From Eutrigla gurnardus (lineage: Eukaryota > Chordata > Actinopteri > Perciformes > Triglidae), in the NCBI GenBank assembly GCA_963514095.1, contig CAUPSS010000067.1, forward strand, positions 64,501 through 128,500: 64,000 nt of DNA, in the 5' to 3' direction. Both the position numbers and the translations under genes were made by a program. Below are positions 49,801 to 62,820 of this stretch, piece after piece (position 1 is the first letter of the stretch; each line of letters starts with the position of its first letter). Under the pieces are notes generated by a model. It ran no database searches and was not told the DNA's origin. It was given only the letters and a program-made list of their open reading frames with translations.

Positions 49801-51720
49801 CTGTGATAGACTGGTTACCTGTCTGTCTCTACATGTCTCCCTGTGATAGACTGGTTACCTGTCTGTCTCTACATGTCTCCCTGTGATAGACTGGTTACCT
49901 GTCTGTCTCTACATGTCCCCCTGTGATAGACTGGTTACCTGTCTGTCTCTACATGTCTCCCTGTGATAGACTGGTTACCTGTCTGTCTCTACATGTCGGC
50001 CCCATGATAGACTGGTTACCTGTCTGTCTCTACATGTCTCCCTGTGATAGACTGGTTACCTGTCTGTCTCTACATGTCTCCCTGTGATAGACTGGTTACC
50101 TGTCTGTCTCTACATGTCAGCCCTGTGATAGACTGGTTACCTGTCTGTCTCTACATGTCTCCCTGTGATAGACTGGTTACCTGTCTGTCTCTACATGTCT
50201 CCCTGTGATAGACTGGTTACCTGTCTGTCTCTACATGTCTCCCTGTGATAGACTGGTTACCTGTCTGTCTCTACATGTCAGCCCTGTGATAGACTGGTCA
50301 CCTGTCTGTCTCTACATGTCAGCCTGTGATAGACTGGTTACCTGTCTGTCTCTACATGTCAGCCCTGTGATAGACTGGTCACCTGTCTCTCTCTACATGT
50401 CAGCCCTGTGATAGACTGGTCACCTGTCTGTCTCTACATGTCAGCCCTGTGATAGACTGGTTACCTGTCTGTCTCTACATGTCTCCCTGTGATAGACTGG
50501 TTACCTGTCTGTCTCTAAATGTCGGCCCCGTGATAGACTGGTTACCTGTCTGTCTCTACATGTCTCCCTGTGATAGACTGGTTACCTGTCTGTCTCTACA
50601 TGTCTCCCTGTGATAGACTGGTTACCTGTCTGTCTCTACATGTCTCCCTGTGATAGACTGGTTACCTGTCTGTCTCCACATGTCTCCATGTGATAGATTG
50701 GTTACCTGTCTGTCTCTACATGTCTCCCTGTGATAGACTGGTTACCTATCTGTCTCTACATGTCTCCCTGTGATAGACTGGTTACCTGTCTGTCTCTACA
50801 TGTCGGCCCCGTGATAGACTGGTTACCTGTCTGTCTCTACATGTCTCCCTGTGATAGACTGGTTACCTATCTGTCTCTACATGTCTCCCTGTGATAGACT
50901 GGTTACCTGTCTGTCTCTCCATGTCTCCCTGTGATAGACTGGTTACCTGTCTGTCTCTACATGTCTCCCTGTGATAGACTGGTTACCTGTCTGTCTCTAC
51001 ATGTCCCCCTGTGATAGACTGGTTACCTGTCTGTCTCTACATGTCTCCATGTGATAGACTGGTTACCTGTCTGTCTCTTCATGTCTCCCTGTGATAGACT
51101 GGTTACCTGTCTGTCTCTACATGTCCCCCTGTGATAGACTGGTTACCTGTCTGTCTCTACATGTCTCCCTGTGATAGACTGGTTACCTGTCTGTCTCTCC
51201 ATGTCGGCCCCGTGATAGACTGGTTACCTGTCTGTCTCTACATGTCTCCCTGTGATAGACTGGTTACCTGTCTGTCTCTACATGTCTCCCTGTGATAGAC
51301 TGGTTACCTGTCGGTCTCTACATGTCTCCCTGTGATAGACTGGTTACCTGTCTGTCTCCACATGTCTCCATGTGATAGACTGGTTACCTGTCTGTCTCTA
51401 CATGTCCCCCTGTGATAGACTGGTTACCTGTCGGTCTCTACATGTCTCCCTGTGATAGACTGGTTACCTGTCTGTCTCTACATGTCTCCCTGTGATAGAC
51501 TGGTTACGTGTCTGTCTCCACATGTCTCCATGTGATAGACTGGTTACCTGTCTGTCTCTACATGTCAGCCCTATGATAGACTGGTTACCTGTCTGTCTCT
51601 ACATGTCAGCCCTGTGATAGACTGGTTACCTGTCTGTCTCTACATGTCAGCCCTGTGATAGACTGGTTACCTGTCTGTCTGTACATGTCTCCCTGTGATA
51701 GACTGGTTATCTGTCTGTCT
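49801..51720 (+). repeat. Divergent monomer block, partly copied from the 20-22 kb block
   Basis: 50.1-50.9 kb matches 20.3-21.05 kb at 29,844 bp (agattgg 20851/50695, acctatctg 21021/50865). 51.25-51.7 kb matches 22.0-22.4 kb at 29,278 bp (gttacgtg 22224/51502). Between them, 50700-51220 is richer than usual in unusual monomers: an additional acctatctg near 50744, tctctccatg near 50916 and 51196, and tctcttcatg near 51074. The 68-codon ORF at 50205-50411 is the same register artefact as at 12107. Confidence 0.8.
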
Positions 51721-53049
51721 CTACATGTCTCCCTGTGATAGACTGGTTACCTGTCTGTCTCTACATGTCAGCCCTGTGATAGACTGGTTACCTGTCTGTC
51801 TCTACATGTCTCCCTGTGATAGACTGGTTACCTGTCTGTCTCTACATGTCTCCCTGTGATAGACTGGTCACCTGTCTGTCTCTACATGTCTCCCTGTGAT
51901 AGACTGGTTACCTGTCTGTCTCTACATGTCTCCCTGTGATAGACTGGTTACCTGTCTGTCTATACATGTCTCCCTGTGATAGACTGGTTACCTGTCTGTC
52001 TCTACATGTCCCCCTGTGATAGACTGGTTACCTGTCTGTCTCTACATGTCTCCCTGTGATAGACTGGTTACCTGTCTGTCTCTACATGTCTCCCTGTGAT
52101 AGACTGGTTACCTGTCTGTCTCTACATGTCCCCCTGTGATAGACTGGTTACCTGTCTGTCTCTACATGTCTCCCTGTGATAGACTGGTTACCTGTCTGTC
52201 TCTACATGTCGGCCCCATGATAGACTGGTTACCTGTCTGTCTCTACATGTTTCCCTGTGATAGACTGGTTACCTGTCTGTCTCTACATGTCTCCCTGTGA
52301 TAGACTGGTTACCTGTCTGTCTCTACATGTCGGCCCTGTGATAGACTGGTTACCTGTCTGTCTCTACATGTCAGCCCTGTGATAGACTGGTTGCCTGTCT
52401 GTCTCTACATGTCAGCCCTGTGATAGACTGGTTACCTGTCTGTCTCTACATGTCTCCCTGTGATAGACTGGTTACCTGTCTGTCTCTACATGTCTCCCTG
52501 TGATAGACTGGTTACCTGTCTGTCTCTACATGTCAGCCCTGTGATAGACTGGTTACCTGTCTGTCTCTACATGTCCCCCTGTGATAGACTGGTTACCTGT
52601 CGGTCTCTACATGTCTCCCTGTGATAGACTGGTTACCTGTCTGTCTCTACATGTCTCCCTGTGATAGACTGGTTACCTGTCTGTCTCCACATGTCTCCAT
52701 GTGATAGACTGGTTACCTGTCTGTCTCTACATGTCAGCCCTATGATAGACTGGTTACCTGTCTGTCTCTACATGTCAGCCCTGTGATAGACTGGTTACCT
52801 GTCTGTCTCTACATGTCAGCCCTGTGATAGACTGGTTACCTGTCTGTCTGTACATGTCTCCCTGTGATAGACTGGTTACCTGTCTGTCTGTACATGTCAG
52901 CCCTGTGATAGACTGGTTACCTGTCTGTCTGTACATGTCTCCCTGTGATAGACTGGTTACCTGTCTGTCTCTACATGTCTCCCTGTGATAGACTGGTTAC
53001 CTGTCTGTCTCTACATGTCAGCCCTATGATAGACTGGTTACCTGTCTGT
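51721..53049 (+). repeat. Common cassettes with rare point variants
   Basis: Contains ctatacatg at about 51960 (shared with the 46-49 kb triplication), a private atgtttccc near 52249, ggttgcc at about 52389, and three tctgtac monomers close together at about 52849-52933, where one is usual. A cagccc to tccccc jump near 52530-52570 lacks the usual ggtcacc/cagcccta pair. No other sequence is present. Confidence 0.75.
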
Positions 53050-53860
53050 CTCTACATGTCAGCCCTGTGATAGACTGGTTACCTGTCTGTCTCTACATGT
53101 CAGCCCTGTGATAGACTGGTTACCTGTCTGTCTGTACATGTCTCCCTGTGATAGACTGGTTACCTGTCTGTCTCTACATGTCTCCCTGTGATAGACTGGT
53201 TACCTGTCTGTCTCTAAATGTCGGCCCCGTGATAGACTGGTTACCTGTCTGTCTCTACATGTCTCCCTGTGATAGACTGGTTACCTGTCTGTCTCTACAT
53301 GTCTCCCTGTGATAGACTGGTTACCTGTCTGTCTCTACATGTCTCCCTGTGATAGACTGGTTACCTGTATGTCTCCACATGTCTCCATGTGATAGATTGG
53401 TTACCTGTCTGTCTCTACATGTCCCCCTGTGATAGACTGGTTACCTGTCTGTCTCTACATGTCTCCCTGTGATAGACTGGTTACCTGTCTGTCTCTACAT
53501 GTCGGCCCCGTGATAGACTGGTTACCTGTCTGTCTCTACATGTCTCCCTGTGATAGACTGGTTACCTATCTGTCTCTACATGTCTCCCTGTGATAGACTG
53601 GTTACCTGTCTGTCTCTACATGTCCCCCTGTGATAGACTGGTTACCTGTCTGTCTCTACATGTCTCCCTGTGATAGACTGGTCACCTGTCTGTCTCTACA
53701 TGTCTCCCTGTGATAGACTGGTTACCTGTCTGTCTTTACATGTCTCCCTGTGATAGACTGGTTACCTGTCTGTCTCTCCATGTCTCCCTGTGATAGACTG
53801 GTTACCTGTCTGTCTCTACATGTCTCCCTGTGATAGACTGGTTACCTGTCTGTCTCTACA
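53050..53860 (+). repeat. 0.8-kb segment, copy 1 of a 1,769-bp-spaced duplication
   Basis: Markers tgtacatg 53133/54902, ctaaatg 53214/54983, ctgtatgtc 53365/55134 and tctctccatg 53771/55540 all recur at 1,769 bp (44 monomers). The left edge is where cagcccta near 53018 faces tctccctg near 54787. The right edge is where a tccccctg monomer faces cggccccg. Confidence 0.87.
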
Positions 53861-54818
53861 TGTCCCCCTGTGATAGACTGGTTACCTGTCTGTCTCTACA
53901 TGTCTCCATGTGATAGACTGGTTACCTGTCTGTCTCTACATGTCCCCCTGTGATAGACTGGTTACCTGTCTGTCTCTACATGTCTCCCTGTGATAGACTG
54001 GTTACCTGTCTGTCTCTACATGTCGGCCCCGTGATAGACTGGTTACCTGTCTGTCTCTACATGTCTCCCTGTGATAGACTGGTTACCTGTCTGTCTCTAC
54101 ATGTCTCCCTGTGATAGACTGGTTACCTGTCGGTCTCTACATGTCTCCCTGTGATAGACTGGTTACCTGTCTGTCTCCACATGTCTCCATGTGATAGACT
54201 GGTTACCTGTCTGTCTCTACATGTCCCCCTGTGATAGACTGGTTACCTGTCGGTCTCTACATGTCTCCCTGTGATAGACTGGTTACCTGTCTGTCTCTAC
54301 ATGTCTCCCTGTGATAGACTGGTTACGTGTCTGTCTCCACATGTCTCCATGTGATAGACTGGTTACCTGTCTGTCTCTACATGTCAGCCCTATGATAGAC
54401 TGGTTACCTGTCTGTCTCTACATGTCAGCCCTGTGATAGACTGGTTACCTGTCTGTCTCTACATATCAGCCCTGTGATAGACTGGTTACCTGTCTGTCTG
54501 TACATGTCTCCCTGTGATAGACTGGTTACCTGTCTGTCTCTACATGTCTCCCTGTGATAGACTGGTTACCTGTCTGTCTCTACATGTCAGCCCTGTGATA
54601 GACTGGTTACCTGTCTGTCTCTACATGTCTCCCTGTGATAGACTGGTTAAGTGTCTGTCTCTACATGTCTCCCTGTGATAGACTGGTCACCTGTCTGTCT
54701 CTACATGTCTCCCTGTGATAGACTGGTTACCTGTCTGTCTTTACATGTCTCCCTGTGATAGACTGGTTACCTGTCTGTCTCTACATGTCTCCCTGTGATA
54801 GACTGGTTACCTGTCTGT
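53861..54818 (+). repeat. Spacer monomers between the two 0.8-kb copies
   Basis: About 24 monomers resembling 51.1-51.8 kb: cggccccg, ctgtcggtc twice, gttacgtg near 54324, cagcccta. It holds two private changes, acatatcag near 54462 and gttaagtg near 54646. Only the repeat is seen. Confidence 0.78.
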
Positions 54819-55629
54819 CTCTACATGTCAGCCCTGTGATAGACTGGTTACCTGTCTGTCTCTACATGTCAGCCCTGTGATAGACTGGTTACCTGTCTGT
54901 CTGTACATGTCTCCCTGTGATAGACTGGTTACCTGTCTGTCTCTACATGTCTCCCTGTGATAGACTGGTTACCTGTCTGTCTCTAAATGTCGGCCCCGTG
55001 ATAGACTGGTTACCTGTCTGTCTCTACATGTCTCCCTGTGATAGACTGGTTACCTGTCTGTCTCTACATGTCTCCCTGTGATAGACTGGTTACCTGTCTG
55101 TCTCTACATGTCTCCCTGTGATAGACTGGTTACCTGTATGTCTCCACATGTCTCCATGTGATAGATTGGTTACCTGTCTGTCTCTACATGTCCCCCTGTG
55201 ATAGACTGGTTACCTGTCTGTCTCTACATGTCTCCCTGTGATAGACTGGTTACCTGTCTGTCTCTACATGTCGGCCCCGTGATAGACTGGTTACCTGTCT
55301 GTCTCTACATGTCTCCCTGTGATAGACTGGTTACCTATCTGTCTCTACATGTCTCCCTGTGATAGACTGGTTACCTGTCTGTCTCTACATGTCCCCCTGT
55401 GATAGACTGGTTACCTGTCTGTCTCTACATGTCTCCCTGTGATAGACTGGTCACCTGTCTGTCTCTACATGTCTCCCTGTGATAGACTGGTTACCTGTCT
55501 GTCTTTACATGTCTCCCTGTGATAGACTGGTTACCTGTCTGTCTCTCCATGTCTCCCTGTGATAGACTGGTTACCTGTCTGTCTCTACATGTCTCCCTGT
55601 GATAGACTGGTTACCTGTCTGTCTCTACA
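54819..55629 (+). repeat. 0.8-kb segment, copy 2 of the 1,769-bp-spaced duplication
   Basis: Reproduces the marks of 53050-53860 in the same order without visible change. The rest of the first 1,769-bp period (53861-54818) is not repeated after this copy, so the duplication is partial. Confidence 0.87.
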
Positions 55630-56292
55630 TGTCGGCCCCGTGATAGACTGGTTACCTGTCTGTCTCTACATGTCTCCCTGTGATAGACTGGTTACCTGTC
55701 TGTCTCTACATGTCTCCCTGTGATAGACTGGTTACGTGTCTGTCTCCACATGTCTCCATGTGATAGACTGGTTACCTGTCTGTCTCTACATGTCAGCCCT
55801 GCGATAGACTGGTTACCTGTCTGTCTCTACATGTCTCCCTGTGATAGACTGGTTACCTGTCTGTCTCTACATGTCTCCCTGTGATAGACTGGTCACCTGT
55901 CTGTCTCTACATGTCTCCCTGTGATAGACTGGTTACCTGTCTGTCTTTACATGTCTCCCTGTGATAGACTGGTTACCTGTCTGTCTCTACATGTCTCCCT
56001 GTGATAGACTGGTTACCTGTCTGTCTCTACATGTCTCCCTGTGATAGACTGGTTACCTGTCTGTCTCTACATGTCCCCCTGTGATAGACTGGTTACCTGT
56101 CTGTCTCTACATGTCTCCCTGTGATAGACTGGTTACCTGTCTGTCTCTACATGTCTCCCTGTGATAGACTGGTTACCTGTCTGTCTCTACATGTCTCCCT
56201 GTGATAGACTGGTTACCTGTCTGTCTCTACATGTCTCCCTGTGATAGACTGGTTACCTGTCTGTCTCTACATGTCCCCCTGTGATAGACTGG
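55630..56292 (+). repeat. Junction monomers before H5
   Basis: About 16 monomers, including gttacgtg near 55733 and a private ccctgcgatag near 55797, then the cagccc, ggtcacc, tctttac, tccccctg order that precedes ttacatgtc in every higher-order copy. The sequence from about 55.8 kb on is also close to 62.3 kb at 6,528 bp. Confidence 0.78.
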
Positions 56293-57723
56293 TTACATGT
56301 CTGTCTCTACATGTCTCCCTGTGATAGACTGGTTACCTGTCTGTCTCTACATGTCTCCCTGTGATAGACTGGTTACCTGTCTGTCTCTACATGTCCCCCT
56401 GTGATAGACTGGTTACCTGTCTGTCTCTACATGTCTCCCTGTGATAGACTGGTTACCTGTCTGTCTCTACATGTCGGCCCCATGATAGACTGGTTACCTG
56501 TCTGTCTCTACATGTCTCCCTGTGATAGACTGGTTACCTGTCTGTCTCTACATGTCTCCCTGTGATAGACTGGTTACCTGTCTGTCTCTTAATGTCGGCC
56601 CTGTGATAGACTGGTTACCTGTCTGTCTCTACATGTCAGCCCTGTGATAGACTGGTCACCTGTCTGTCTCTACATGTCAGCCTGTGATAGACTGGTTACC
56701 TGTCTGTCTCTACATGTCAGCCCTGTGATAGACTGGTCACCTGTCTCTCTCTACATGTCAGCCCTGTGATAGACTGGTCACCTGTCTGTCTCTACATGTC
56801 AGCCCTGTGATAGACTGGTTACCTGTCTGTCTCTACATGTCTCCCTGTGATAGACTGGTTACCTGTCTGTCTCTAAATGTCGGCCCCGTGATAGACTGGT
56901 TACCTGTCTGTCTCTACATGTCTCCCTGTGATAGACTGGTTACCTGTCTGTCTCTACATGTCTCCCTGTGATAGACTTGTTACCTGTCTGTCTCTACATG
57001 TCTCCCTGTGATAGACTGGTTACCTGTCTGTCTCCACATGTCTCCATGTGATAGATTGGTTACCTGTCTGTCTCTACATGTCCCCCTGTGATAGACTGGT
57101 TACCTGTCTGCCTCTACATGTCTCCCTGTGATAGACTGGTTACCTGTCTGTCTCTACATGTCGGCCCCGTGATAGACTGGTTACCTGTCTGTCTCTACAT
57201 GTCTCCCTGTGATAGACTGGTTACCTGTCTGTCTCTACATGTCTCCCTGTGATAGACTGGTTACCTGTCTGTCTCTACATGTCGGCCCTGTGATAGACTG
57301 GTTACCTGTCTGTCTCTACATGTCAGCCCTGTGATAGACTGGTTGCCTGTCTGGCTCTACATGTCAGCCCTGTGATAGACTGGTTACCTGTCTGTCTCTA
57401 CATGTCTCCCTGTGATAGACTGGTTACCTGTCTGTCTCTACATGTCTCCCTGTGATAGACTGGTTACCTGTCTGTCTCTACATGTCTCCCTGTGATAGAC
57501 TGGTTACCTGTCTGTCTCTACATGTCTCCCTGTGATAGACTGGTTACCTGTCTGTCTTTACATGTCTCCCTGTGATAGACTGGTTACCTGTCTGTCTCTA
57601 CATGTCTCCCTGTGATAGACTGGTTACCTGTCTGTCTCTACATGTCTCCCTGTGATAGACTGGTTACCTGTCTGTCTCTACATGTCTCCCTGTGATAGAC
57701 TGGTTACCTGTCTGTCTCTACAT
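56293..57723 (+). repeat. 2.5-kb higher-order repeat, copy H5 (first part)
   Basis: ttacatgtc 56293, cttaatg 56588, acttgtt near 56964, gcctctac 57110 and ggttgcc with ctggctc 57341 have the same internal distances as H1 (817 bp to gcctctac, 1,048 bp to ggttgcc). The distance to gtgaaag is 1,679 bp against 1,599 in H1, an excess of two 40-bp monomers in the tctttac region. After that it continues as block D rather than as H1. Confidence 0.88.
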
Positions 57724-60700
57724 GTCTCCCTGTGATAGACTGGTTACCTGTCTGTCTTTACATGTCTCCCTGTGATAGACTGGTTACCTGTCTGTCTCTA
57801 CATGTCTCCCTGTGATAGACTGGTTACCTGTCTGTCTCTACATGTCTCCCTGTGATAGACTGGTTACCTGTCTGTCTCTACATGTCCCCCTGTGATAGAC
57901 TGGTTACCTGTCTGTCTCTACATGTCTCCCTGTGATAGACTGGTTACCTGTCTGTCTCTACATGTCTCCCTGTGAAAGACTGGTTACCTGTCTGTCTCTA
58001 CATGTCCCCCTGTGATAGACTGGTTACCTGTCTGTCTCTACATGTCTCCCTGTGATAGACTGGTTACCTGTCTGTCTCTACATGTCGGCCCCATGATAGA
58101 CTGGTTACCTGTCTGTCTCTACATGTCTCCCTGTGATAGACTGGTTACCTGTCTGTCTCTACATGTCTCCCTGTGATAGACTGGTTACCTGTCTGTCTCT
58201 ACATGTCGGCCCTGTGATAGACTGGTTACCTGTCTGTCTCTACATGTCAGCCCTGTGATAGACTGGTTGCCTGTCTGTCTCTACATGTCAGCCCTGTGAT
58301 AGACTGGTTACCTGTCTGTCTCTACATGTCTCCCTGTGATAGACTGGTTACCTGTCTGTCTCTACATGTCTCCCTGTGATAGACTGGTTACCTGTCTGTC
58401 TCTACATGTCAGCCCTGTGATAGACTGGTCACCTGTCTGTCTCTACATGTCAGCCCTATGATAGACTGGTTACCTGTCTGTCTCTACATGTCCCCCTGTG
58501 ATAGACTGGTTACCTGTCGGTCTCTACATGTCTCCCTGTGATAGACTGGTTACCTGTCTGTCTCTACATGTCTCCCTGTGATAGACTGGTTACCTGTCTG
58601 TCTCCACATGTCTCCATGTGATAGACTGGTTACCTGTCTGTCTCTACATGTCAGCCCTATGATAGACTGGTTACCTGTCTGTCTCTACATGTCAGCCCTG
58701 TGATAGACTGGTTACCTGTCTGTCTGTACATGTCTCCCTGTGATAGACTGGTTACCTGTCTGTCTCTACATGTCTCCCTGTGATAGACTGGTTACCTGTC
58801 TGTCTCTACATGTCTCCCTGTGATAGACTGGTCACCTGTCTGTCTCTACATGTCTCCCTGTGATAGACTGGTTACCTGTCTGTCTCTACATGTCTCCCTG
58901 TGATAGACTGGTTACCTGTCTGTCTCTACATGTCGGCCCTGTGATAGACTGGTTACCTGTCTGTCTCTACATGTCAGCCCTGTGATAGACTGGTTGCCTG
59001 TCTGTCTCTACATGTCAGCCCTGTGATAGACTGGTTACCTGTCTGTCTCTACATGTCTCCCTGTGATAGACTGGTTACCTGTCTGTCTCTACATGTCTCC
59101 CTGTGATAGACTGGTTACCTGTCTGTCTCTACATGTCAGCCCTGTGATAGACTGGTCACCTGTCTGTCTCTACATGTCAGCCCTATGATAGACTGGTTAC
59201 CTGTCTGTCTCTACATGTCCCCCTGTGATAGACTGGTTACCTGTCGGTCTCTACATGTCTCCCTGTGATAGACTGGTTACCTGTCTGTCTCTACATGTCT
59301 CCCTGTGATAGACTGGTTACCTGTCTGTCTCCACATGTCTCCATGTGATAGACTGGTTACCTGTCTGTCTCTACATGTCAGCCCTATGATAGACTGGTTA
59401 CCTGTCTGTCTCTACATGTCAGCCCTGTGATAGACTGGTTACCTGTCTGTCTCTACATGTCAGCCCTGTGATAGACTGGTTACCTGTCTGTCTGTACATG
59501 TCTCCCTGTGATAGACTGGTTACCTGTCTGTCTCTACATGTCTCCCTGTGATAGACTGGTTACCTGTCTGTCTCTACATGTCTCCCTGTGATAGACTGGT
59601 CACCTGTCTGTCTCTACATGTCTCCCTGTGATAGACTGGTTACCTGTCTGTCTTTACATGTCTCCCTGTGATAGACTGGTTACCTGTCTGTCTCTACATG
59701 TCTCCCTGTGATAGACTGGTTACCTGTCTGTCTCTACATGTCTCCCTGTGATAGACTGGTTACCTGTCTGTCTCTACATGTCCCCCTGTGATAGACTGGT
59801 TACCTGTCTGTCTCTACATGTCAGCCCTGTGATAGACTGGTCACCTGTCTGTCTCTACATGTCAGCCCTATGATAGACTGGTTACCTGTCTGTCTCTACA
59901 TGTCAGCCCTGTGATAGACTGGTTACCTGTCTGTCTGTACATGTCTCCCTGTGATAGACTGGTTACCTGTCTGTCTGTATATGTCTCCCTGTGATAGACT
60001 GGTTACCTGTCTGTCTCTACATGTCTCCCTGTGATAGACTGGTTACCTGTCTGTCTCTACATGTCAGCCCTGTGATAGACTGGTTACCTGTCTGTCTCTA
60101 CATGTCTCCCTGTGATAGACTGGTTACCTGTCTGTCTCTACATGTCTCCCTGTGATAGACTGGTCACCTGTCTGTCTCTACATGTCTCCCTGTGATAGAC
60201 TGGTTACCTGTCTGTCTTTACATGTCTCCCTGTGATAGACTGGTTACCTGTCTGTCTCTACATGTCTCCCTGTGATAGACTGGTTACCTGTCTGTCTCTA
60301 CATGTCTCCCTGTGATAGACTGGTTACCTGTCTGTCTCTACATGTCCCCCTGTGATAGACTGGTTACCTGTCTGTCTCTACATGTCTCCCTGTGATAGAC
60401 TGGTTACCTGTCTGTCTCTACATGTCTCCCTGTGATAGACTGGTTACCTGTCTGTCTCTACATGTCTCCCTGTGATAGAATGGTTACCTGTCTGTCTCTA
60501 CATGTCTCCCTGTGATAGACTGGTTACCTGTCTGTCTCTATATGTCCCCCTGTGATAGACTGGTTACCTGTCTGTCTCTACATGTCTCCCTGTGATAGAC
60601 TGGTTACCTGTCTGTCTCTACATGTCTCCCTGTGATAGACTGGTTACCTGTCTGTCTCTACATGTCCCCCTGTGATAGACTGGTTACCTGTCTGTCTCTA

Positions 60701-60905
60701 CATGTCTCCCTGTGATAGACTGGTTACCTGTCTGTCTCTACATGTCGGCCCCATGATAGACTGGTTACCTGTCTGTCTCTACATGTCTCCCTGTGATAGA
60801 CTGGTTACCTGTCTGTCTCTACATGTCTCCCTGTGATAGACTGGTTACCTGTCTGTCTCTACATGTCGGCCCTGTGATAGACTGGTTACCTGTCTGTCTC
60901 TACAT
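57724..60905 (+). repeat. Block D, third copy
   Basis: Collinear with 22931-24925 (34,793 bp) and with 39.2-41.3 kb (19,568 bp). Marks: tctttac 57755, gtgaaag 57972, ggttgcc 58266 and 58992, tctttac 59651, gaatggtt 60478. Private changes gtatatgtc near 59977 and ctatatgtcc near 60538 are missing from the other two copies. Confidence 0.85.
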
Positions 60906-62820
60906 GTCTCCCTGTGATAGACTGGTTACCTGTCTGTCTCTACATGTCTCCCTGTGATAGACTGGTTACCTGTCTGTCTCTACATGTCGGCCCTGTGATA
61001 GACTGGTTACCTGTCTGTCTCTACATGTCAGCCCTGTGATAGACTGGTCACCTGTCTCTCTCTACATGTCAGCCCTGTGATAGACTGGTCACCTGTCTGT
61101 CTCTACATGTCAGCCCTGTGATAGACTGGTTACCTGTCTGTCTCTACATGTCTCCCTGTGATAGACTGGTTACCTGTCTGTCTCTACATGTCTCCCTGTG
61201 ATAGACTGGTTACCTGTCTGTCTCTAAATGTCGGCCCCGTGATAGACTGGTTACCTGTCTGTCTCTACATGTCTCCCTGTGATAGACTGGTTACCTGTCT
61301 GTCTCTACATGTCTCCCTGTGATAGACTGGTTACCTGTCTGTCTCTACATGTCTCCCTGTGATAGACTGGTTACCTGTCTGTCTCTACATGTCTCCCTGT
61401 GATAGACTGGTTACCTGTCTGTCTCTACATGTCGGCCCCATGATAGACTGGTTACCTGTCTGTCTCTACATGTCTCCCTGTGATAGACTGGTTACCTGTC
61501 TGTCTCTACATGTCTCCCTGTGATAGACTGGTTACCTGTCTGTCTCTACATGTCGGCCCTGTGATAGACTGGTTACCTGTCTGTCTCTACATGTCAGCCC
61601 TGTGATAGACTGGTTGCCTGTCTGTCTCTACATGTCAGCCCTGTGATAGACTGGTTACCTGTCTGTCTCTACATGTCTCCCTGTGATAGACTGGTTACCT
61701 GTCTGTCTCTACATGTCTCCCTGTGATAGACTGGTTACCTGTCTGTCTCTACATGTCAGCCCTGTGATAGACTGGTCACCTGTCTGTCTCTACATGTCAG
61801 CCCTATGATAGACTGGTTACCTGTCTGTCTCTACATGTCCCCCTGTGATAGACTGGTTACCTGTCGGTCTCTACATGTCTCCCTGTGATAGACTGGTTAC
61901 CTGTCTGTCTCTACATGTCTCCCTGTGATAGACTGGTTACCTGTCTGTCTTTACATGTCTCCCTGTGATAGACTGGTTACCTGTCTGTCTCTACATGTCT
62001 CCCTGTGATAGACTGGTTACCTGTCTGTCTCTACATGTCTCCCTGTGATAGACTGGTTACCTGTCTGTCTCTACATGTCCCCCTGTGATAGACTGGTTAC
62101 CTGTCTGTCTCTACATGTCAGCCCTGTGATAGACTGGTCACCTGTCTGTCTCTACATGTCAGCCCTATGATAGACTGGTTACCTGTCTGTCTCTACATGT
62201 CAGCCCTGTGATAGACTGGTTACCTGTCTGTCTGTACATGTCTCCCTGTGATAGACTGGTTACCTGTCTGTCTCTACATGTCTCCCTGTGATAGACTGGT
62301 TACCTGTCTGTCTCTACATGTCAGCCCTGTGATAGACTGGTTACCTGTCTGTCTCTACATGTCTCCCTGTGATAGACTGGTTACCTGTCTGTCTCTACAT
62401 GTCTCCCTGTGATAGACTGGTCACCTGTCTGTCTCTACATGTCTCCCTGTGATAGACTGGTTACCTGTCTGTCTTTACATGTCTCCCTGTGATAGACTGG
62501 TTACCTGTCTGTCTCTACATGTCTCCCTGTGATAGACTGGTTACCTGTCTGTCTCTACATGTCTCCCTGTGATAGACTGGTTACCTGTCTGTCTCTACAT
62601 GTCCCCCTGTGATAGACTGGTTACCTGTCTGTCTCTACATGTCTCCCTGTGATAGACTGGTTACCTGTCTGTCTCTACATGTCTCCCTGTGATAGACTGG
62701 TTACCTGTCTGTCTCTACATGTCTCCCTGTGATAGACTGGTTACCTGTCTGTCTCTACATGTCTCCCTGTGATAGACTGGTTACCTGTCTGTCTCTACAT
62801 GTCCCCCTGTGATAGACTGG
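60906..62820 (+). repeat. Lead-in to copy H6, matching 26.4-28.2 kb
   Basis: From about 61.1 kb the block aligns with 26.5 kb onward at 34,592 bp (tctttac 27356/61948, ttacatgtc 28229/62821). The ccccttgtg mark of 27487 reads tccccctg here. It contains ctaaatg near 61226, the common cassette from ggttgcc 61613, and the run of tctccctg and tccccctg monomers before ttacatgtc. Confidence 0.82.
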
